Shown: positions 5,481-12,129 of the stretch, in pieces | How the letters are laid out: each line of letters starts with the position of its first letter | Position numbering within the stretch: position 1 is the first letter of the stretch | Source of the DNA: Chloroflexota bacterium | GTDB lineage: Bacteria; Chloroflexota; Dormibacteria; CF-121 | Reading direction: 5' to 3' | Length of the DNA stretch: 12,129 nt | NCBI GenBank assembly: GCA_005882525.1 | Contig: VBGO01000180.1 | Location: 1-12,129 of the forward strand | Made by a program: the position numbers and the translations under genes | Notes under the pieces: model-generated | The model's input: the letters and a program-made list of their open reading frames with translations, nothing else | The model's database searches: none | Told to the model about the DNA's origin: nothing

Positions 5481-6352
5481 GCGCTCGACGCCCTGGTCGC
5501 CGTTCCCATCGCCCCTTTGATGGCCCGCTTCGCCAGCCCCTCGGCGAGGTGCTGGGCCTTCAGCTCGACGTGGGAGGAGGCGTTCATCAACCCGGGCACC
5601 TTGATGAGCAGGTAGAGCACGGCAACCCCGTAAAGCGCTTCAAGCGGCCGTGCCCCCACCTGATCGGCGAAGAGGCTGGCGAAGCGGAGCACCAGGACCT
5701 GCCCAAACTGCATGAAGACGGTGAGGAGGAAGAGTCGCAGCCACGACTGCGCATAGCGCTTGGTTTCGGGAAGGATCATGCACATCGATGCCAGCGGCGC
5801 CACCGCCAGCAGCACCACCAGCAGGGCGAAGCGCACCACGTAGGTGAAGGCGACGATGACCAGCATCACGACGATCGCCAGCCGGATCACGATCTCGAAC
5901 AGCGGCAGGCCGAACCCGTTCGTCAGGGCGAATGTCCAGGGCAGTCGCGGGGGTCCGCCGGGCAGGGGCTGGGTCCAGACGGCGTGGACGAGCGCATTGT
6001 TCAAGTCGATGGCCATCTGGCCGAAGAGCAGTGCGAAGTGGGCCATGGCAATCGCGGCCATCGCCCGCGGCAGCACCACCTTCAAGGTGTAATGGGCGCG
6101 GAAGCTGTGTTCCCACTGGCTGCGTAAAAAGGCCCAGGTGAAAATCAGCAGAAGAAGAAGGTCGGCCATGGCCAGCGTGAGCTGAAACATCGCTTGCAGC
6201 GACGGCTCCTCGGTCAGCGGGCGCGCGGTCAGCGTCGAAATGTCGTGGGTACTCAACAGATACGCCTCGACGCTGCTGCCGATCGAGTCGCGTACGTCGT
6301 TGATCAGCTTGTTGAAGAAGCCGGTGACAAGCCCGGAGAAGATCTCTAGCAC
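5477..6352 (-). CDS. VirB6/TrbL-like polytopic membrane protein (type IV secretion channel component)
   Basis: This 291-aa protein has about six membrane helices (roughly residues 54-76, 93-118, 151-171, 173-194, 204-227, 236-255). The block FTYVVRFALLVVLLAVAPLASMCMIL, followed by ETKRYAQSWLRLFLLTVFMQFGQVLVLRF (169-224), is the pattern of the TrbL/VirB6 families: paired helices, an 'APLA' break, a conserved WL..L helix and a Gln-containing helix. VirB6/TrbL proteins form the inner-membrane part of the DNA or protein conduit. The amphipathic N-terminus and the hydrophilic C-tail (256-291, Lys/Ala-rich) also fit. The start is GTG at 6352, with an AGGGTG-like ribosome site six bases upstream. 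It is followed by the M23 gene with a 4-base overlap. The assignment rests on topology and motif pattern. Confidence 0.78.
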   Translation of the reverse strand: MLEIFSGLVTGFFNKLINDVRDSIGSSVEAYLLSTHDISTLTARPLTEEPSLQAMFQLTLAMADLLLLLIFTWAFLRSQWEHSFRAHYTLKVVLPRAMAAIAMAHFALLFGQMAIDLNNALVHAVWTQPLPGGPPRLPWTFALTNGFGLPLFEIVIRLAIVVMLVIVAFTYVVRFALLVVLLAVAPLASMCMILPETKRYAQSWLRLFLLTVFMQFGQVLVLRFASLFADQVGARPLEALYGVAVLYLLIKVPGLMNASSHVELKAQHLAEGLAKRAIKGAMGTATRASSA

Positions 6353-6385
6353 GACGCACCCTGCTGACCGAAAGGCTCAAGCCGG

Positions 6386-6616
6386 CTAGTGATTGACCGA
6401 ATCCACCAGTACACGGACCAGCAGCCCGGCCATCTCCACGCCGATAGTGCCGAAGACGATCCGGCCGATCCACCGCTTGGCCTCCATGACGCTACGCGGC
6501 TCGATGGCGATCATCTTCCAGATGAAGGCGCAGACAAAGGCGAGGGCGCCGATGCTGCCGGTCAATCCCTGCGCGTAGCTCGTCCAGACGTCGATCAGAT
6601 GCTTGAGCTGATCCAT
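6386..6616 (-). CDS. Small two-helix membrane protein, VirB2/TrbC pilin-like
   Basis: The 76-aa product has an amphipathic start (MDQLKHLIDVWTSYAQ) and two hydrophobic helices, at about residues 18-37 (LTGSIGALAFVCAFIWKMIA) and 49-72 (WIGRIVFGTIGVEMAGLLVRVLVD), separated by a short charged loop (EPRSVMEAKR). Size, topology and place beside a VirB6/TrbL-like gene resemble VirB2/TrbC-type pilins or their non-pilus relatives. No cleavable signal peptide is evident, which is unlike classical VirB2. A holin-like or small channel subunit is the alternative. The ATG at 6616 shares one base with the stop of the upstream gene (TGATG), and no Shine-Dalgarno is seen, so translation is probably coupled. 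A 33-base gap separates it from the VirB6-like gene. Confidence 0.6.
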   Translation of the reverse strand: MDQLKHLIDVWTSYAQGLTGSIGALAFVCAFIWKMIAIEPRSVMEAKRWIGRIVFGTIGVEMAGLLVRVLVDSVNH

Positions 6617-6978
6617 CAGCGGTTCACTCGGAATCGCTCGGCGATCCGCGCTTCGACGTAACGCTCGATCGCACCAGTGAGGCGCTGCAGCACGTCCCAC
6701 TGCTCGACAAGCAGCCGGTGGTCTTGCTGGCCGAACCTTCGAAAGAGCTCAGGCCCCAGCGCGGGCCGGCTGGCGACCGGGGCCGGCGTGGGGAGCGGCG
6801 GGACCAGGGGCGCCCCCAGGCTCGGAATGACCGCCGGCACTGTTGTCGGCAGCACGAGCGGCGGCGGCCGAAAGGCGATGCGGTGGGGCTGCATCGCCAG
6901 GTGAATCCCGAGTCCAGTGAAGGCGGCGAGCACGGTGACCTCGCCACCGATCAGGGCGAGCTTCCACGATGGGCGCAT
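6616..6978 (-). CDS. Membrane-anchored protein with Pro-rich linker, first gene of the T4SS-like operon
   Basis: This is a 120-aa protein of a kind I do not recognise. It has one N-terminal membrane helix (about residues 5-28: WKLALIGGEVTVLAAFTGLGIHLAM), a Pro/Val/Leu-rich linker (about 35-75: PPPLVLPTTVPAVIPSLGAP and on), and a charged, probably helical C-terminal segment (about 80-120, ending ERYVEARIAERFRVNR). The layout is that of a bitopic scaffold reaching across the envelope, loosely like VirB10- or TrbI-type N-termini, though no homology is claimed. The start is ATG at 6978, fixed by GAGGAG six bases upstream; a TTG 33 bases further up (7011) has no better site. It begins the operon behind the operator-bearing promoter and overlaps the next gene by one base. 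Confidence 0.72.
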   Translation of the reverse strand: MRPSWKLALIGGEVTVLAAFTGLGIHLAMQPHRIAFRPPPLVLPTTVPAVIPSLGAPLVPPLPTPAPVASRPALGPELFRRFGQQDHRLLVEQWDVLQRLTGAIERYVEARIAERFRVNR

Positions 6979-6984
6979 GAGGGA

Positions 6985-6990
6985 CTCCTC
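6985..6990 (-). promoter_or_regulatory. Shine-Dalgarno GAGGAG that fixes the ATG at 6978
   Basis: Minus-strand GAGGAG is followed by six bases and ATG 6978. This decides the start against the upstream in-frame TTG at 7011. Confidence 0.8.
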
Positions 6991-7019
6991 GGAGGTGGGG
7001 GCGGATGGCAACGCCGTCC

Positions 7020-7048
7020 ATCCTTACACATATCTGTGTATTTGTCAA
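7020..7048 (-). promoter_or_regulatory. Promoter with palindromic operator upstream of the T4SS-like operon
   Basis: Minus-strand TTGACA (7048-7043) is a perfect -35. The best -10 is weak: AAGGAT at 7025-7020 with a 17-base spacer, or TAAGGA one base earlier. Between the two boxes lies TACACATATCTGTGTA (7025-7040), a 6-base inverted repeat around four bases, of the size bound by small dimeric helix-turn-helix repressors. A protein bound there would block RNA polymerase, so the operon is probably repressed by default and induced. The site sits in the 85-base gap between the epimerase stop and the first T4SS-like gene and is AT-rich against its surroundings. Confidence 0.65.
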
Positions 7049-7063
7049 GGCGAATAAACGCGG

Positions 7064-7933
7064 CTACCGGCGGGCGGTCACGTCCTCGAGAGCCTCCCGG
7101 AGCCCACCGAACTTAAAGCGGTAGCCGAGCCCCTGCGCCTTCGCCGGCGTGGCGCGGCGGCCGTGGAGCAGCAACTGGGATTGGGCGCCCAGCGCCAGCC
7201 GAAGGATGAATGCGGGGGCGGGAACGAATGCCGGACGATGCAGCACCCGACCGATTTCTTTGGCGACCTCCCCTTCGCGGCGGACGTCGGGTGCCACCGC
7301 GTTGATGTCGTCGACGTGGATCCAGGTGAACCACTGCCGGCCATTGCCTAGCGGACCGCCGGCGAACAATCGGAATGGCAACGTCAATAAGCGAAACGCG
7401 AGCGCCTCGCGGCCGAACACCATCGCGGTGCGGATCCGGACGACGCGAACCCCCAACGGTTCGGCTTTCTGTGCGGCGGCCTCCCATTGCTGGCTCAGCC
7501 GCGCGAGGAATGAATCACCCGGCGCGCCGTCGTCGGTGATGACCTCGTCGCCGCGGTCACCGTAGTAATCGATGCCGGACGCGTTGACCAGCACGAAGGG
7601 ACGGCGATCGGCCGGGGTGCGCTCCAGCGCCTGGGCCAGGGCGGTGGTCGCAGAGAGCCGGCTGGAAATCAGCTCCTCCATCCGCCGGCGCGTCCATCGA
7701 CGACTCCCGATGCTGGCGCCGGCGAGGTTGATCACGGCCTGCGCCCCCGACAGTTCATTGGCCCAGTCCCCGTTCGGGCTGCGCGCATCCCACGTCACGA
7801 ACCGAGCACCGGGTGGGGGAGGTTTCGGTTGCCCTCCGCGGCTGAGCGCAACAACCTCGTGGCCGTCCTTCACCAGGCTCCCCACGAGGTGGCGGCCGAT
7901 GAAGCCCGACCCACCCGCGATCAGGACTTTCAT
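7064..7933 (-). CDS. TIGR01777 family NAD(P)-dependent epimerase/reductase (YfcH-like), with an internal gap
   Basis: This is a short-chain-dehydrogenase-type (atypical/extended) protein of 289 aa with a Rossmann glycine motif GGSGFIGRHL (7-16), VINLAGASIGSRRWT (67-81), NASGIDYYGD (117-126; the catalytic Tyr is in this block), WFTWIHVDDI (201-210) and the C-terminal DUF1731 region (about 235-285: PAPAFILRLALGAQSQLLLHGRRATPAKAQGLGYRFKF). Its substrate is unknown even in well-studied relatives. Compared with E. coli YfcH, the helix that should follow HVDDI is absent: the sequence passes straight to NAVAPDVRREGEVAKEIGRVLHRPA, a loss of about 16 residues. The ATG at 7933 is preceded by an AGG at a good distance and leads directly into the beta1 strand. 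The gene lies 68 bases after the PocR-like gene on the same strand. Confidence 0.9.
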   Translation of the reverse strand: MKVLIAGGSGFIGRHLVGSLVKDGHEVVALSRGGQPKPPPPGARFVTWDARSPNGDWANELSGAQAVINLAGASIGSRRWTRRRMEELISSRLSATTALAQALERTPADRRPFVLVNASGIDYYGDRGDEVITDDGAPGDSFLARLSQQWEAAAQKAEPLGVRVVRIRTAMVFGREALAFRLLTLPFRLFAGGPLGNGRQWFTWIHVDDINAVAPDVRREGEVAKEIGRVLHRPAFVPAPAFILRLALGAQSQLLLHGRRATPAKAQGLGYRFKFGGLREALEDVTARR

Positions 7934-8001
7934 CCTTCGCCTATCCTCGCCTACCACCGTCGTCGACGCGATCGGGCCTGCGCCTGATTGCGGGTGGCGA
8001 T

Positions 8002-9501
8002 TTACGGGTTGAAGCCGCGCGTCCGGCGTTCGGTGCGGGCCTGCGCCAGGCTCTCGGCGGCCAGTGCCAGCAGCGTCACCCGATCGAGCTGCCCGCGCTC
8101 ACTCGCTGCCACCCCGGTGTCGACCGCAAGGCGGACGATCTCGCCGTTCGGGCTCGCCGCGTAGGGGTGCTCTTCCAGGGCGGGACGGAGCCGGTCCGCT
8201 TGTCGGACGGCGACCGCCCGATCGGCCTCCGGGATGACGAGCAAGAACTGGCCGTCCTTGATGCGCGCCAGGGTGTTGACCTTTCGCGTCTTCGACCGGA
8301 TGACCGCGACGAATTCCCGCAGGATCCGGCCGAGCCCGTCCTCCCCGTACTTCCCACGGAGGACCTCGAACGCCTCGATTTGGAGGAGCACCACCGACAG
8401 GTCGTGGTTGTAGCGCGAGGCGCGGCTGATCTCTTTGTCGACAAGCTCCTCGAGGAACCGGTGACTGTAGGCCCCCGACTGCGTGTCGAGCAGAGCGAGC
8501 TGCTCGGCCTGCATCAGCTTGCGACCCATCACCAGCGCGTACAAGCCCTCGGCGACGAAGCTCTCCATCGCGGCCAGCGGTTCCTCCAGGTCTTCGCGCG
8601 GACGGTCGAAGCCGACGACGATGGCGCCGAAGGTCGTGCCCCCCTTCTGGTCGGGGATGGGGACGCCCACGATGCTCCCTTGCTTGATCGTGTCGTCGGT
8701 CAGGTAACGGGACCAGGCACTCTTCGAGATGTCAGGCACCGTCACGCTGCGATCGGCGTGCTTGACCCATTCAGCGATTCCCTCCAGCAACCGCCGCTTC
8801 CCCTCGATCAAGGGGTCCGGCGCCGGCTGATCGTAGCCCGAGGCCAGGTCTGATCCGTTATCGTCCAGCAGCAGGACCAGCGCATAGTCGGCACGCGTCA
8901 GGTAGAGCACCGCATCGACGACGTGCTGCGACAGCATCTGCGAGTTCGACTCGGCAATCTGCGCCTGGAGCCGGCGCAAGGCGTGGCCGACGCGCTCCTT
9001 CGCCTGCATCTCGGCGAGCAGGTTCAGACCGACCGAGACCAGCTCTCCGGCCCCAAGCAGCCGCTCGCCGTCGTGTTCGGGGACGGCATCGGCGGCCTGG
9101 ATCAAGTCGTCGGGAAAAATCTTGAGCCGAAAAGCGAGCTCGGCAAACTCTTCGACCGAGTTGGGGGCAAATTTCACCGCCGGGCTGACCACGGCGCCGA
9201 TCTGGACCTGCTTCTCGTTGCGAACCGGGGCCACGAAGTGGCCGACGCCCGACTTGCAGACGGCAATCGTCTCCTCGCCGCGCTTCAAAAACTCGGGGTC
9301 GTAGTAAAGCGGGCAGGCCTTCCGCTCCTGGAGCAGCCGGCAATAGCGCGGGTAGTCTTCGACGGGCGTGAGGGGATGCGCGTCAAGGTCGAAGACCTGG
9401 AGCTTGAGCCCGGTGGAGGCCTGGAACCGGTCCACCATCCGCGCGAACTCCGGGCTGCTGACCAGGACGCCAAGCTCGCCCTCTTGCGGTTCTGCCTCCA
9501 T
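8002..9501 (-). CDS. Sensor protein: PocR-like domain, GAF-like domain, degenerate GGDEF domain
   Basis: The 499-aa protein is cytoplasmic, with no membrane helix. Residues 15-130 look like a PocR sensory domain (FARMVDRFQASTGLKLQVFDLDAHPLTP..., IGAVVSPAVKFAP), with C54, C63 and C82 available for a metal, cofactor or redox role. A helical linker (about 150-190) leads to a GAF-like domain (about 190-330). Residues 338-490 follow the GGDEF fold: LLDTQSGAYSHRFLEELVDKEISRASRYNHDLSVVLLQIEAF, then VNTLARIKDGQFLLVIPEADRAVAVRQADRLRPAL. The catalytic loop is RIKDGQF (413-419) where active diguanylate cyclases have RxGGDEF, so cyclase activity is very unlikely. It may bind a nucleotide or serve in protein contacts. 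The ATG at 9501 has no clear Shine-Dalgarno and is the most upstream good start. It is divergent from the ABC ATPase gene. Confidence 0.82.
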   Translation of the reverse strand: MEAEPQEGELGVLVSSPEFARMVDRFQASTGLKLQVFDLDAHPLTPVEDYPRYCRLLQERKACPLYYDPEFLKRGEETIAVCKSGVGHFVAPVRNEKQVQIGAVVSPAVKFAPNSVEEFAELAFRLKIFPDDLIQAADAVPEHDGERLLGAGELVSVGLNLLAEMQAKERVGHALRRLQAQIAESNSQMLSQHVVDAVLYLTRADYALVLLLDDNGSDLASGYDQPAPDPLIEGKRRLLEGIAEWVKHADRSVTVPDISKSAWSRYLTDDTIKQGSIVGVPIPDQKGGTTFGAIVVGFDRPREDLEEPLAAMESFVAEGLYALVMGRKLMQAEQLALLDTQSGAYSHRFLEELVDKEISRASRYNHDLSVVLLQIEAFEVLRGKYGEDGLGRILREFVAVIRSKTRKVNTLARIKDGQFLLVIPEADRAVAVRQADRLRPALEEHPYAASPNGEIVRLAVDTGVAASERGQLDRVTLLALAAESLAQARTERRTRGFNP

Positions 9502-9664
9502 GATGCTGACCGGCCTTTAAAGGTATGGTTCGACCTTCAAGGCAACAACGCTGTAACGGCGGAAAACCTGTTGCGGCCGCGCCGCCACAGCCCCAATTCG
9601 GGCTGAGTTCAGGGCGGCCTCCTCCCAGAGGCCATTCTAGGCGGCTTTTTCCGGCCCCCGCGGC

Positions 9665-9670
9665 TAGACT
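9665..9670 (+). promoter_or_regulatory. Putative -10 element for a leaderless ABC ATPase transcript
   Basis: TAGACT, a 4/6 match with the three key bases of TANNNT, lies seven bases before the GTG at 9678, the spacing at which transcription would begin on or beside the start codon. No Shine-Dalgarno is present, which supports a leaderless mRNA. No good -35 is seen. The rest of the 176-base divergent gap (9502-9677) holds a 6-pair inverted repeat (GGCCTC 9616-9621 with GAGGCC 9628-9633) and no other feature I can support. Confidence 0.45.
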
Positions 9671-9677
9671 GGGCACG

Positions 9678-10425
<748 letters not shown>

Positions 10426-10442
<17 letters not shown>

Positions 10443-12129
10443 CCCCCTCACCCGGGTGGCGAGCGGCCTCGGGGTTGGGCTGCTGCTGTGGCGCACCCAG
10501 CTGCAGATGTTCGTCAACCAGACCATCCGCAGCCGTAAGCCCGGCCGGATCGTCGGTACCATCGTCGGTGCGGCGATCATCGTGCTCGCCTGGGCCTGGG
10601 AGGCGATCATCACCTGGTTGGGCCTCCAGGCGTCACATCGAATACCGGTCTCGATCGACATCGTCCACCTGCTGAGCCTCGCCTTTTTCGGCTACACGGC
10701 GGTCCTGGTTTTCAGCAGCCTGTTGTTCAGCCTCAACGCCCTGCTCCTCAATCCGGACCTGGACCTGTTGCTCGCCGCGCCCTACCCTGTCGAGAGCGTG
10801 CTGGCCGGACGGATGGTGGTCCAGGTGCTGCGACTGCTGCTGTTGAGCCTGCTGTTCACGATGCCGGCGCTGGTCGTCCTGGCGGTCGCCAACCACAACC
10901 CGCTCATCCCGCTGGCCTTTGCCGGGCTCTACCTGGTCTATCCCGTCTTCATCGTTGTCATCATCTCGCTGCTGAGCCTCCTCCTGATCCGCTTCATTCC
11001 GGCGGGACGAGGTCGCGAGGTCCTCACCATCTTCGGCGTCGCCCTGGCGCTCGGCATCAACCTGCTCAACTTCCTCCTCAATCCGGCGCTGCGCGACTCC
11101 GGCTTCACTCGGCGGCCCGGCCTCCCGCCGTCGTTTCCCGACATCCCGGCGGCGAGCGCGCCCTGGCTGCCCTCCGGTTGGGCGGGGCGAAGTGGGGCGG
11201 CGTTTTTGCGGGGCGACTGGGCCGCCGCCGCCGAGTGGGGCCTGCTCCTCGTCGCCGTGTCGGCGGCCATCTTCGCCGCCGGGACCATTTTCAGCGGCCG
11301 TCTCTACCTCGCCGGGTGGATTCAAGCGGTCCCGCCGCGGCGGCGGCATCCGTCCGCGACCAGGACCCGCCGGCTGGACGCGGCGCTGCCGCTGCTGAGC
11401 CCGGTGCTGGCGTCGATCGTGGTCAAAGACTGGCGACTGCGGACCCGCGACCTGGCCCAGCTCGTCCGGTTTGTGATGCCGGTGGTCTTTATCTTTGTCA
11501 TCTTCGGGCTGCGATTCTCCAGCCTGCTCGGCGCGGTCCAAGGCCTCGGCGAAGGCCCGGCGGCGGCGATGTTGGGGCTGATCCCGGCCTGGATCCTGCT
11601 CTTCTCCCTCAGCATCTCGCTCGGGTTGACGGCGGTCAGTTTGGAGGGCAAGAGCATGTGGATCTACGCGGCCTCCCCTAACACGACCCTGCGCTTTCTG
11701 CAGGGTAAATGCTGGTCGACCGCCGTTCCCACCGCGCTGCTGGTGGCGGTGGTGGCGCTCGCCGCGGAGATCCTGATCCGGCCCGGCTGGCTGTGGGGAA
11801 CCACGGCGATTGTGCTCGCCATCGGCCAGGCGGCGGCCGTGAGCGCGTTGATGGTCGGCGTTGGGGCGGTCTTCGCCCGCTTCGACTGGACCGACGCCCG
11901 ACGGATGATGCACCCGCTCGGCGTCTTCGTCGGAATGGGACTGTTTTCGGTCATCACGGGCGTCAGCGCCCTGCTGCTGGCGATTTCGCTGGCGCTTGCC
12001 AGCGCCACCGGCTTCCCCACCTTCACCACCTGGCTGGCGGCGATGACCGTGTCCGTAGGCGGCGCCGTGGCGGTGGCTGCCCTGGGGCTGCTGATCGGCA
12101 ACGAGCGCCTGCGCGGCTTAGAGCTCGGC
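10426..12129 (+). CDS. Large ABC-2-type permease, 3' end beyond the window
   Basis: A frame of at least 568 codons runs without a stop from GTG 10426 to the right edge. It encodes a very hydrophobic protein with about ten or more membrane helices, for example about residues 44-65, 82-104, 124-147, 153-190, 197-215, 265-285, 347-365, 380-400 and 425-470. Features of the large ABC exporter permeases are visible: LNPDLDLLLAAPYPVESVLAGR (about 108-129) and its second-half counterpart VSLEGKSMWIYAASPNTTLRFLQGK (about 404-428). Both are cytoplasmic coupling-like segments before helices, which suggests two homologous halves. The start could be GTG 10426 (overlapping the ATPase stop by 17 bases) or GTG 10456; neither has a well-placed Shine-Dalgarno. 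It pairs with the ATPase upstream as the membrane subunit. The substrate is unknown. Confidence 0.87.

Noticed and set aside
9525..9677. 51-codon N-terminal extension of the ABC ATPase
   Set aside because: The extension is Pro/Arg/Ser-rich, unlike the family. It would overlap the divergent promoter region, and the normal protein opening begins at GTG 9678.
10633..11913. Minus-strand open frame of 426 codons opposite the ABC permease
   Set aside because: The product is dominated by Gln, Arg, Asp and Gly and mirrors the codons of the membrane protein on the plus strand. The permease has conserved family segments; this frame has none.

Overview
The window is a GC-rich, densely packed bacterial chromosomal segment. 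Everything from position 1 to 9501 that I can support as protein-coding lies on the minus strand. A divergent ABC transporter pair runs off the right edge on the plus strand. The gene set points to a free-living, probably monoderm-type or Chloroflexota/Dormibacterota-like lineage: LipM-type lipoyl-pathway acyltransferase, bactofilin, VirB6/TrbL-like and M23 proteins, selenocysteine synthase, and a GTG start that looks leaderless. This placement is an inference from family content only; there is no rRNA or other marker in the window.

Reading in the direction of minus-strand transcription (right to left): 9501-8002 is a sensory protein with PocR-like, GAF-like and degenerate GGDEF domains. 7933-7064 is a TIGR01777-type NAD(P)-dependent epimerase that lacks about 16 residues. 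Next comes a promoter with a palindromic operator (7020-7048), which opens an operon resembling the membrane part of a type IV secretion/conjugation system: a membrane-anchored Pro-rich protein, a small VirB2-like two-helix protein, a VirB6/TrbL-like channel protein and an M23 cell-wall endopeptidase. Several junctions there overlap by 1 to 4 bases. Single-stranded DNA-binding protein follows 54 bases later, then a very acidic 46-aa protein.

A second group follows: a 60-aa ORF with a perfect Shine-Dalgarno that looks like the two ends of a PLP-dependent decarboxylase joined together, then ychF (4-base overlap) and lipM (8-base overlap). The 171-base gap after lipM (1920-2090) holds a convincing plus-strand promoter and two hairpins whose wobble pairs fit only a plus-strand transcript. 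I propose an undescribed small RNA of about 115 nt there, with a CCUCCU motif in an internal bulge. Further left are a Pro-rich tail-anchored membrane protein, a bactofilin with its intrinsic terminator, an M50 (site-2) metalloprotease, and the N-terminal third of selA, which is cut by the window edge.

On the right, a leaderless-looking ABC ATPase (9678-10442) and a large ABC-2-type permease (10426 onward, open at the right edge) form an exporter.

The points that most deserve a second look are the small RNA candidate, the reduced T4SS-like operon with ssb and no visible ATPase, the 60-aa remnant ORF that couples to ychF, and the internal deletion in the epimerase.
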